From Tillandsia leiboldiana (taxonomy: Eukaryota; Streptophyta; Magnoliopsida; Poales; Bromeliaceae): 64,000 bases of DNA. A program made the position numbers and the translations under genes. Under the pieces are notes generated by a model. The model saw only the letters and a program-made list of their open reading frames with translations. It searched no databases and was not told where the DNA came from. Below, in pieces: positions 1 through 11,479 of this stretch (position 1 is its first letter; each line of letters begins with the position of its first letter). The stretch is taken from NCBI GenBank assembly GCA_029204045.2, contig CM055076.1, forward strand, positions 27,350,416-27,414,415, in the 5' to 3' direction.

Positions 1-1794
1 CGGCGACCGGAGGCGACGGCGGCGGCCGGCGGTGGAGCTCGGGCTAACCTTGGGTGCAACAATGGAGAAAGTAACACCCACGTTAAAATTCTCATGCAAG
101 TGCATGGGGAGTTTCTAAATGATACTACAAACTCACCTGGGTCATCTTCCCATCACGCGGAGCCCCGGCGATCGCCGACGACGAAGCTCGGTGGAGCTCG
201 GGCAAATAAGATGATCTCTAATGGCGGATCTTCGTCCGGTCAGCATGGCCCGCATGCAAGGGCGTGAACGGATCCCCCTCGGCCACAGGAAGGTAACCAA
301 GGTCATTTCCGGCATCGGGGGGGCAGCGGCGGCGCCGGGCGGCGATGGTCGGCCAAAGTGCAAAAATGGCCGATTCTAGGGCCTCCTCGCACCGCTTGGA
401 TCCTCGACCGATCGACTTGAAACTTGGTGGAGCTCTTGCAGTCCCCAAGAAGAAGAGGTTCAACAGTCTTGATCCTCATCTTGACGGTTAGATCCTCCCC
501 GCAACCGAGGCTTAGCTATTCCGGCGATAAGTTGCTCCCGCCGGCCACCCATGGCACGGCGGCGGCTGGGACTACATGAGGATGATCCCCTCAATGTCAG
601 GAGCAAGGTGGTTGGGTTAAAGGGCCATCTCAAATAAAAAGGTTTCAAGATCTCACCTCGCCGGAAATACCTAGGAAGAAGATGACTTCCGCGGCGGCGC
701 TCGGCGGCTATTGGCGTCGGGTCTCTTCTTGCTCGACGTCACACCCACAGAGGGACCCCCAGCAGATGTTTGGGCCAACCAAAACACTACAGGAACGCTT
801 CCCACACCATCACCCCGAGATCAAGCTTCTTTCTTGATTCTTCTTCTCCGGCTACGGGTGGCGGCGGCCGGTGCGCTCCCACCGGGGAGTGCGGCAGAGA
901 GAGAGGGTGCGGTTGAGGCTGGCGGCTGGGGACTTTGGCTACGGGCCTAGGGTTTTAGAGAAACCCTAGCCCGAGTTGGTGCGTTTATAGGGTATTTAGC
1001 ACAATTGCGGTTTAAACCCTCAACTCTTAATATTAAGAGCTGGGTCCTTTACATATGTTCATTTCACAGTTAGGTCCCTCCTCTACAAGTTGGGTGCAAA
1101 TTGACACATAAAATATAGCGTCTTTACGCAAAACACTGCGATTTTTCTCCTATTTCACGCTTTTCGAGACAACTGGACTGTCAAACTGAAAATATGACAC
1201 CGCCACGACGTCCGGCTCGACGAAACCTATCAGGTAGCGATTTTGGTTCGCTAAAATTTCGCTCCAAAATTTTTAAATTCCATCTTATACTGTAAATAAT
1301 ACAGTTCGGCATGCTTTACGATGCTTTAGGATCGTCAAACGGAATTCCGTCAGCGCCATTGCGTCCAGAACGACGAAACCGTTCAAAATGACTACCTAGA
1401 TCACTATGTTCGGAATCCGGACAGTGAATTGGTCACCGGAGTCCCGAACATTAGGGTCACTGTTCATCTACAGTAATCCACTTAATGCACTGTGCGACAC
1501 TGTTACATTGGTCGCGTTTATTTGTTCATTGCTTCGATGATTTCTGAAAGATCCGACCGTCAGATCGAAAAGTGCAGAATATGAATCTCGCTCAGTTCGA
1601 CGAGACGATCGCAACGGTCAATTCGGATTTCCAAGATCATGTTTGGATTGGAAAATAGCCTTTTTGTCTAGTGTATAGTGCGACTTGCACACTGGCGATT
1701 GACCATATGGGTCAACAAAGGTCTTCCTAAATTCAAAACAGCTCAAATTCACTTTTACTCTATTTATTAAAATAAAATATTTCGAGTTTCTACA
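1..1794 (-). mobile_element. Family A LTR, partial (right part of first LTR in array)
   Basis: This is the right-hand 1.8 kb of a roughly 4-kb LTR that begins outside the window. The right boundary is the CA of TTTCTACA, the same terminus seen at 6637 and 11479. On the minus strand it starts TGTAGAAACTCG. A minus-strand TATA box (TTTATAG on the plus strand at 984-990) precedes a GC-rich leader running toward position 1, so U3 is roughly 990-1794 and R/U5 lies to the left. Short ORFs in the GC-rich part are not genes: they recur identically in all LTR copies. Confidence 0.8.
984..990 (-). promoter_or_regulatory. Putative TATA box of family A LTR
   Basis: CTATAAA on the minus strand lies just upstream of a CT- and GC-rich leader, about 0.8 kb inside the LTR. 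This suits the U3/R boundary of a plant LTR. It recurs at 5824-5830. The third LTR (about 10668) has lost one T here. Confidence 0.5.
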
Positions 1795-2643
1795 TCACTT
1801 ACAACTTAAAAGAAGTTTCGTCCCTGAAACTTACAACTTAAAAAAAAAAGTTTTGTTCCCGAAGCTTAAGGTCAACTAAGCCACTATTAAGCCTCTAACA
1901 GGTTCGCAGTAGTGACAATCAGTCACAAAATATCAGCAACTCTCAGGCTACTCATTAGACCCAATCTGAATATTCCCCAGTACAGGGCAAAGTATTTCTC
2001 AGTTCTTTCGGAAGTACGTTGTCGGCCGCCCAACGTGCTTACCAAAAGAAAGGCGAAATACCATAGATCTGTCGCCAACAACTAGTTGGGGACACTACTC
2101 ACATCTGAAGGTACATCACATACCTCCCTACACAGTCTCTATGCCGATGATATAACCTTTACCAAAGGTCACTACCATCTCGAGGTCATGAATGCCATCC
2201 TGACAACAAGAATTCAGCATTGTATTCCAACGTTCACTAACATCTCATTAGAATTGACACATAGGCCAAATTTAAATCCTACCCAAATTCAGGATTACCA
2301 TCGGGCACACATGCCACTGAATTACGACACGAGAATACTGAAAGGTTAATAACTTGTTCAACCTCTGGCAAACGGTGGTCAATCCTTCAACCACATGCAC
2401 TGTAATTGATCTGAGCTCTCTGGCTCCACCGAAACATCAAGCCCACGGTCGAAACCAAGACCGCGGCTAACCCTGCACTAACAACGATCCCCACAACATG
2501 AACATGAAACACACTTAAGCTTCATATCGCTATGCCAAAACCCTGCGCTCTCACGTGACAAGTCATCCTAGGGTTTATCCTAACCAGTTCCTAGCCATCT
2601 TTTCCTAGGTACCGTATACCTATTGCTCTGATACCATCTAATC
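1795..2643 (-). mobile_element. Family A internal domain, non-autonomous, copy 1
   Basis: This 849-bp interior lies between two LTRs and is far too short for gag-pol; no RT, RNase H or integrase motif is visible. Its minus-strand end near 1800-1860 contains GGGACGAAACTTC, which resembles the GGACGAAATTTC commonly seen at the 3' end of the polyprotein in plant Ty3/gypsy elements. The interior therefore looks like a deletion derivative. No clear polypurine tract is left next to the LTR at 1795. Confidence 0.7.
2625..2636 (-). other. Primer-binding site, family A copy 1
   Basis: The minus strand reads TGGTATCAGAGC, complementary to the 3' end of initiator tRNA-Met, the usual primer of plant LTR elements. 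It lies 7 nt inside the LTR edge (GTGACA on the minus strand). It fixes both the element's orientation and the LTR boundary at 2644. Confidence 0.85.
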
Positions 2644-5600
2644 TGTCACGCCCCGAGTTTAAAAATCAGGTCTGAAATTTTTTTTTTGATTAAATCAGAG
2701 TTTGCAAACACAGGCGTAACAGACCGCCACACATATAGGAAACTCTCTGTTCCGCGAACAGAGACTCCCCTATATATGCACGGCTAGGCTAGTAATCAGC
2801 GACAGATATCTCAGTACAACTACTAATCTAGTCAGCAGGAATAATCAAAATTAAGTTATTATATCATCAGTTTTAAATGTCTAAATCAAATAGAACTGGA
2901 ATAAATGCGGAAAATAACAGTCTGTGTAAATCATCAAGGATCTCAATCAACTCTGTCCAGAATCATGGGGACAGCTCTATCGTGATAGGCTCACTGGATC
3001 GTCCCGACATCTCACCACCCGACGGACCTACAACAGTCACCCGAGGGTGTGAGATACACCGGAGTGTATCCCAGTGGGCACGACGAGCCGAGGAATAGCT
3101 AATCGTACCTACTGGGTACTAAAATCTGCGGATAGTAAAGATCTGTAGGAAAAGCTGGAAACATAGATGTCTACTAATAACCAGAAATAAAACTGCAGGT
3201 AAGTATGCTGAACAATCAGGGTATCTCAGAGATAACTATCATGAAAACTGTAGAGCATGCAGGCCGGAAATCAAAGTCAACTACAAGGATCATGTATAAA
3301 GAACTACGAATGATACAAGCATGTCTACAGATAATAGTGCTGGAAACAACTGAGCAACAGTACGAGTAAAAGTAATGCGTCAAAGGTAGAAAACCAAATA
3401 TCCAATCATGTGCCAATATTGGTCTCAGAGAACCTCAGGCAATGCCACTGTTCGGCACCTTTTTCGGCTGACATAACCTTGTCGAGGGCTCACGGGTCTA
3501 TCATCAGACCACTTTACCGGTAAAGAACAATCTCCACGGGGAGCTACCCCGGCCATGTTCGTGAAGTACAGCAGTGCATGGCAAATCATAATGATCAATC
3601 TCACGGTCTAGTGACCGGGTAGTCGGCAGCATGCCGAGATCCCAACAGGGAATCATCTGTCTATATCTATCCATCGGAATCAATCAATCATGCATATCGA
3701 GTAGTGTCTATCAATCAGGATCAATCAATCATGCATATCAATAATATCTCGAATAACATCTCAATGACAGGAATCAACAGGTGTCATCTAATCATGCAAA
3801 TCTATATATATCAATCAATCAGGATCAGTCAGGAATAATCAGGGATCATGTAGATAATAATCGGCTGACAGGAATCAACAAGTGTCATCAAATCATGTAG
3901 ATCTATATACTGAAAAAACTGATGAACAGATATGTATATGGTATGTCTCATGAAGATCAAGGTCTATCAGAAATATAAAAACTGATAAACAGGTACGTAA
4001 GATATGTCTCACGTAGATCAAGATCTATCAGGACTAATCATAGGGCATGTCAATACAATCATCAAGGCTCATCTAGATAAAATCAGCAGGTATATATGAT
4101 GAGTCTAAAAGAATCAATGTCTATCAGGGGATCATGTGATATATATGCAGTCATCATAGGTCGTATCGGTATAATTCGCAGGCTGGTCAAAAAAAGGGGT
4201 GTCCGACTGGACTAAAGCAACCAGAGGGCCGAATAGATCAAGCCCGGACCGAAGATAACCCACCTGGATGTAGACCGATCCTCGAACTCCCGCACAGCTA
4301 CTGGGAGGCTGGTGCTGAACAACTGGGCCCTGGACAAGGAGCTAGAATCAGTAATAAACTCACACAACCCATCCCGACGACGCTACAATAACGCGACGCT
4401 AATACGGAACAATATTGCCGATTTACGGGACGAAATCCAATTCCCGATCAACGAGAGTCCACGGGACTCCAACAAAATGGCCAGTAAGTGTATAAATACT
4501 GTCTAAAGGTAATCATTGTGTCTAATACCCATTTGATCCATAATCCATTTTTAATTTGCATAATTATACTCTATTTTAGCTTGTTTCGGTCCGTTCTTGA
4601 AATCCGGGAATCCAAAATTGACGCCGTAAGTTTCAGCGGGTTCGTTACGACGAGACGGAGCCCGTGCTCACAGGTTTGGGCTAGCACAGGACCCGAGGGC
4701 AAAGTTGGCCCAATAATCGTTTAGTTCAAATACAATTATGTAAGCACTTGCTATTTACTTGACCAAATACACAGCTAGCTGGAGCATCATGTACAGAGGG
4801 ATGAACATAGTTGGGGTTTAGAGGTTACCTGGGTGTCGCACCGGCGACCGGAGGCGACGGCGGCGGCCGGCGGTGGAGCTCGGGCTAACCTTGGGTGCAA
4901 CAATGGAGAAAGTAACACCCACGTTAAAATTCTCATGCAAGTGCATGGGGAGTTTCTAAATGATACTACAAACTCACCTGGGTCATCTTCCCATCACGCG
5001 GAGCCCCGGCGATCGCCGACGACGAAGCTCGGTGGAGCTCGGGCAAATAAGATGATCTCTAATGGCGGATCTTCGTCCGGTCAGCATGGCCCGCATGCAA
5101 GGGCGTGAACGGATCCCCCTCGGCCACAGGAAGGTAACCAAGGTCATTTCCGGCATCGGGGGGGCAGCGGCGGCGCCGGGCGGCGATGGTCGGCCAAAGT
5201 GCAAAAATGGCCGATTCTAGGGCCTCCTCGCACCGCTTGGATCCTCGACCGATCGACTTGAAACTTGGTGGAGCTCTTGCAGTCCCCAAGAAGAAGAGGT
5301 TCAACAGTCTTGATCCTCATCTTGACGGTTAGATCCTCCCCGCAACCGAGGCTTAGCTATTCCGGCGATAAGTTGCTCCCGCCGGCCACCCATGGCACGG
5401 CGGCGGCTGGGACTACATGAGGATGATCCCCTCAATGTCAGGAGCAAGGTGGTTGGGTTAAAGGGCCATCTCAAATAAAAAGGTTTCAAGATCTCACCTC
5501 GCCGGAAATACCTAGGAAGAAGATGACTTCCGCGGCGGCGCTCGGCGGCTATTGGCGTCGGGTCTCTTCTTGCTCGACGTCACACCCACAGAGGGACCCC

Positions 5601-6637
5601 CAGCAGATGTTTGGGCCAACCAAAACACTACAGGAACGCTTCCCACACCATCACCCCGAGATCAAGCTTCTTTCTTGATTCTTCTTCTCCGGCTACGGGT
5701 GGCGGCGGCCGGTGCGCTCCCACCGGGGAGTGCGGCAGAGAGAGAGGGTGCGGTTGAGGCTGGCGGCTGGGGACTTTGGCTACGGGCCTAGGGTTTAGAG
5801 AAACCCTAGCCCGAGTTGGTGCGTTTATAGGGTATTTAGCACAATTGCGGTTTAAACCCTCAACTCTTAATATTAAGAGCTGGGTCCTTTACATATGTTC
5901 ATTTCACAGTTAGGTCCCTCCTCTACAAGTTGGGTGCAAATTGACACATAAAATATAGCGTCTTTACGCAAAACACTGCGATTTTTCTCCTATTTCACGC
6001 TTTTCGAGACAACTGGACTGTCAAACTGAAAATATGACACCGCCACGACGTCCGGCTCGACGAAACCTATCAGGTAGCGATTTTGGTTCGCTAAAATTTC
6101 GCTCCAAAATTTTTAAATTCCATCTTATACTGTAAATAATACAGTTCGGCATGCTTTACGATGCTTTAGGATCGTCAAACGGAAATTCCGTCAGCGCCAT
6201 TGCGTCCAGAACGACGAAAACCGTTCAAAATGACTACCTAGATCACTATGTTCGGAATCCGGACAGTGAATTGGTCACCGGAGTCCCGAACATTAGGGTC
6301 ACTGTTCATCTACAGTAATCCACTTAATGCACTGTGCGACACTGTTACATTGGTCGCGTTTATTTGTTCATTGCTTCGATGATTTCTGAAAGATCCGACC
6401 GTCAGATCGAAAAGTGCAGAATATGAATCTCGCTCAGTTCGACGAGACGATCGCAACGGTCAATTCGGATTTCCAAGATCATGTTTGGATTGGAAAATAG
6501 CCTTTTTGTCTAGTGTATAGTGCGACTTGCACACTGGCGATTGACCATATGGGTCAACAAAGGTCTTCTAAATTCAAAACCAGCTCAAAATTCACTTTTA
6601 CTCTATTTATTAAAATAAAATATTTCGAGTTTCTACA
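2644..6637 (-). mobile_element. Family A complete LTR (second in array, 3994 bp)
   Basis: The LTR runs from TGTCACGCCCCGAG to TTTCTACA on the plus strand, with 5'-TG...CA-3' ends. It is flanked on both sides by the same 850-bp interior, each with a PBS. It differs from LTR3 (7489-11479) mainly by single-base indels, for example AAACCG versus AAAACCG near 6220. A 9-bp perfect hairpin (TCTCTGTTC, CGC loop) lies at 2744-2764, near the U5/PBS end. About 4 kb is within the range of long LTRs in some plant gypsy lineages; the assignment to Ty3/gypsy is inference. Confidence 0.8.
5824..5830 (-). promoter_or_regulatory. Putative TATA box of family A LTR2
   Basis: This is the same CTATAAA motif and context as at 984-990, inside a complete LTR, followed on the minus strand by the GC-rich leader. 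Confidence 0.5.
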
Positions 6638-7488
6638 TCACTTACAACTTAAAAGAAGTTTCGTCCCTGAAACTTACAACTTAAAAAAAAAAGTTTTGTT
6701 CCCGAAGCTTAAGGTCAACTAAGCCACTATTAAGCCTCTAACAGGTTCGCAGTAGTGACAATCAGTCACAAAATATCAGCAACTCTCAGGCTACTCATTT
6801 AGACCCAATCTGAATATTCCCCAGTACAGGGCAAAGTATTTCTCAGTTCTTTCGGAAGTACGTTGTCGGCCGCCCAACGTGCTTACCAAAAGAAAGGCGA
6901 AATACCATAGATCTGTCGCCAACAACTAGTTGGGGACACTACTCACATCTGAAGGTACATCACATACCTCCCTACACAGTCTCTATGCCGATGATATAAC
7001 CTTTACCAAAGGTCACTACCATCTCGAGGTCATGAATGCCATCCTGACAACAAGAATTCAGCATTGTATTCCAACGTTCACTAACATCTCATTAGAATTG
7101 ACACATAGGCCAAAATTTAAATCCTACCCAAATTCAGGATTACCATCGGGCACACATGCCACTGAATTACGACACGAGAATACTGAAAGGTTAATAACTT
7201 GTTCAACCTCTGGCAAACGGTGGTCAATCCTTCAACCACATGCACTGTAATTGATCTGAGCCCTCTGGCTCCACCGAAACATCAAGCCCACGGTCGAAAC
7301 CAAGACCGCGGCTAACCCTGCACTAACAACGATCCCCACAACATGAACATGAAACACACTTAAGCTTCATATCGCTATGCCAAAACCCTGCGCTCTCACG
7401 TGACAAGTCATCCTAGGGTTTATCCTAACCAGTTCCTAGCCATCTTTTCCTAGGTACCGTATACCTATTGCTCTGATACCATCTAATC
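6638..7488 (-). mobile_element. Family A internal domain, copy 2
   Basis: This 851-bp interior is nearly identical to 1795-2643 and has a PBS at 7470-7481. Two interiors between three LTRs is the structure expected from LTR-to-LTR unequal recombination. No coding capacity for retrotransposition proteins is visible. Confidence 0.75.
7470..7481 (-). other. Primer-binding site, family A copy 2
   Basis: The minus strand reads TGGTATCAGAGC, complementary to initiator tRNA-Met, again 7 nt from the LTR edge at 7489. Confidence 0.85.
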
Positions 7489-10400
7489 TGTCACGCCCCG
7501 AGTTTAAAAATCAGGTCTGAAATTTTTTTTTTGATTAAATCAGAGTTTGCAAACACAGGCGTAACAGACCGCCACACATATAGGAAACTCTCTGTTCCGC
7601 GAACAGAGACTCCCCTATATATGCACGGCTAGGCTAGTAATCAGCGACAGATATCTCAGTACAACTACTAATCTAGTCAGCAGGAATAATCAAAATTAAG
7701 TTATTACATCATCAGTTTTAAATGTCTAAATCAAATAGAACTGGAATAAATGCGGAAAATAACAGTCTGTGTAAATCATCAAGGATCTCAATCAACTCTG
7801 TCCAAAATCATGGGGACAGCTCTATCGTGACAGGCTCACTGGATCGTCCCGACATCTCACCACCCGACGGACCTACAACAGTCACCCGAGGGTGTGAGAT
7901 ACACCGGAGTGTATCCCAGTGGGCACGACGAGCCGAGGAATAGCTAATCGTACCTACTGGGTACTAAAATCTGCGGATAGTAAAGATCTGTAGGAAAAGC
8001 TGGAAACATAGATGTCTACTAATAACCAGAAATAAAACTGCAGGTAAGTATGCTGAACAATCAGGGTATCTCAGAGATAACTATCATGAAAACTGTAGAG
8101 CATGCAGGCCGGAAATCAAAGTCAACTACAAGGATCATGTATAAAGAACTACGAATGATACAAGCATGTCTACAGATAATAGTGCTGGAAACAACTGAGC
8201 AACAGTACGAGTAAAAGTAATGCGTCAAAGGTAGAAAACCAAATATCCAATCATGTGCCAATATTGGTCTCAGAGAACCTCAGGCAATGCCACTGTTCGG
8301 CACCTTTTTCGGCTGACATAACCTTGTCGAGGGCTCACGGGTCTATCATCAGACCACTTTACCGGTAAAGAACAATCTCCACGGGGAGCTACCCCGGCCA
8401 TGTTCGTGAAGTACAGCAGTGCATGGCAAATCATAATGATCAATCTCACGGTCTAGTGACCGGGTAGTCGGCAGCATGCCGAGATCCCAACAGGGAATCA
8501 TCTGTCTATATCTATCCATCGGAATCAATCAATCATGCATATCGAGTAGTGTCTATCAATCAGGATCAATCAATCATGCATATCAATAATATCTCGAATA
8601 ACATCTCAATGACAGGAATCAACAGGTGTCATCTAATCATGCAAATCTATATATATCAATCAATCAGGATCAGTCAGGAATAATCAGGGATCATGTAGAT
8701 AATAATCGGCTGACAGGAATCAACAAGTGTCATCAAATCATGTAGATCTATATACTGAAAAAACTGATGAACAGATATGTATATGGTATGTCTCATGAAG
8801 ATCAAGGTCTATCAGAAATATAAAAACTGATAAACAGGTACGTAAGATATGTCTCACGTAGATCAAGATCTATCAGGACTAATCATAGGGCATGTCAATA
8901 CAATCATCAAGGCTCATCTAATAAAATCAGCAGGTATATATGATGAGTCTAAAAGAATCAATGTCTATCAGGGGATCATGTGATATATATGCAGTCATCA
9001 TAGGTCGTATCGGTATAATTCGCAGGCTGGTCAAAAAAAGGGGTGTCCGACTGGACTAAAGCAACCAGAGGGCCGAATAGATCAAGCCCGGACCGAAGAT
9101 AACCCACCTGGATGTAGACCGATCCTCGAACTCCCGCACAGCTACTGGGAGGCTGGTGCTGAACAACTGGGCCCTGGACAAGGAGCTAGAATCAGTAATA
9201 AACTCACACAACCCATCCCGACGACGCTACAATAACGCGACGCTAATACGGAACAATATTGCCGATTTACGGGACGAAATCCAATTCCCGATCAACGAGA
9301 GTCCACGGGACTCCAACAAAATGGCCAGTAAGTGTATAAATACTGTCTAAAGGTAATCATTGTGTCTAATACCCATTTGATCCATAATCCATTTTTAATT
9401 TGCATAATTATACTCTATTTTAGCTTGTTTCGGTCCGTTCTTGAAATCCGGGAATCCAAAATTGACGCCGTAAGTTTCAGCGGGTTCGTTACGACGAGAC
9501 GGAGCCCGTGCTCACAGGTTTGGGCTAGCACAGGACCCGAGGGCAAAGTTGGCCCAATAATCGTTAGTTCAAATACAATTATGTAAGCACTTGCTATTTA
9601 CTTGACCAAATACACAGCTAGCTGGAGCATCATGTACAGAGGGATGAACATAGTTGGGGTTTAGAGGTTACCTGGGTGTCGCACCGGCGACCGGAGGCGA
9701 CGGCGGCGGCCGGCGGTGGAGCTCGGGCTAACCTTGGGTGCAACAATGGAGAAAGTAACACCCACGTTAAAATTCTCATGCAAGTGCATGGGGAGTTTCT
9801 AAATGATACTACAAACTCACCTGGGTCATCTTCCCATCACGCGGAGCCCCGGCGATCGCCGACGACGAAGCTCGGTGGAGCTCGGGCAAATAAGATGATC
9901 TCTAATGGCGGATCTTCGTCCGGTCAGCATGGCCCGCATGCAAGGGCGTGAACGGATCCCCCTCGGCCACAGGAAGGTAACCAAGGTCATTTCCGGCATC
10001 GGGGGGGCAGCGGCGGCGCCGGGCGGCGATGGTCGGCCAAAGTGCAAAAATGGCCGATTCTAGGGCCTCCTCGCACCGCTTGGATCCTCGACCGATCGAC
10101 TTGAAACTTGGTGGAGCTCTTGCAGTCCCCAAGAAGAAGAGGTTCAACAGTCTTGATCCTCATCTTGACGGTTAGATCCTCCCCGCAACCGAGGCTTAGC
10201 TATTCCGGCGATAAGTTGCTCCCGCCGGCCACCCATGGCACGGCGGCGGCTGGGACTACATGAGGATGATCCCCTCAATGTCAGGAGCAAGGTGGTTGGG
10301 TTAAAGGGCCATCTCAAATAAAAAGGTTTCAAGATCTCACCTCGCCGGAAATACCTAGGAAGAAGATGACTTCCGCGGCGGCGCTCGGCGGCTATTGGCG

Positions 10401-11479
10401 TCGGGTCTCTTCTTGCTCGACGTCACACCCACAGAGGGACCCCCAGCAGATGTTTGGGCCAACCAAAACACTACAGGAACGCTTCCCACACCATCACCCC
10501 GAGATCAAGCTTCTTTCTTGATTCTTCTTCTCCGGCTACGGGTGGCGGCGGCCGGTGCGCTCCCACCGGGGAGTGCGGCAGAGAGAGAGGGTGCGGTTGA
10601 GGCTGGCGGCTGGGGACTTTGGCTACGGGCCTAGGGTTTTAGAGAAACCCTAGCCCGAGTTGGTGCGTTATAGGGTATTTAGCACAATTGCGGTTTAAAC
10701 CCTCAACTCTTAATATTAAGAGCTGGGTCCTTTACATATGTTCATTTCACAGTTAGGTCCCTCCTCTACAAGTTGGGTGCAAATTGACACATAAAATATA
10801 GCGTCTTTACGCAAAACACTGCGATTTTTCTCCTATTTCACGCTTTTCGAGACAACTGGACTGTCAAACTGAAAATATGACACCGCCACGACGTCCGGCT
10901 CGACGAAACCTATCAGGTAGCGATTTTGGTTCGCTAAAATTTCGCTCCAAAATTTTTAAATTCCATCTTATACTGTAAATAATACAGTTCGGCATGCTTT
11001 ACGATGCTTTAGGATCGTCAAACGGAAATTCCGTCAGCGCCATTGCGTCCAGAACGACGAAACCGTTCAAAATGACTACCTAGATCACTATGTTCGGAAT
11101 CCGGACAGTGAATTGGTCACCGGAGTCCCGAACATTAGGGTCACTGTTCATCTACAGTAATCCACTTAATGCACTGTGCGACACTGTTACATTGGTCGCG
11201 TTTATTTGTTCATTGCTTCGATGATTTCTGAAAGATCCGACCGTCAGATCGAAAAGTGCAGAATATGAATCTCGCTCAGTTCGACGAGACGATCGCAACG
11301 GTCAATTCGGATTTCCAAGATCATGTTTGGATTGGAAAATAGCCTTTTTGTCTAGTGTATAGTGCGACTTGCACACTGGCGATTGACCATATGGGTCAAC
11401 AAAGGTCTTCTAAATTCAAAACCAGCTCAAAATTCACTTTTACTCTATTTATTAAAATAAAATATTTCGAGTTTCTACA
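7489..11479 (-). mobile_element. Family A complete LTR (third in array, 3991 bp)
   Basis: This is the last LTR of the array, ending in TTTCTACA at 11479. The next base starts sequence that matches family B from 39570 onward without interruption. The LTR end therefore abuts an insertion target, and this edge is biologically real, not a chance break. Single-base indels distinguish it from LTR2. Confidence 0.8.

Noticed and set aside
1..11479. Many ORFs of 60-240 codons repeated in each 4.84-kb unit
   Set aside because: They recur identically because the LTRs do. They lack known domains and overlap each other on both strands in GC-rich leader sequence.
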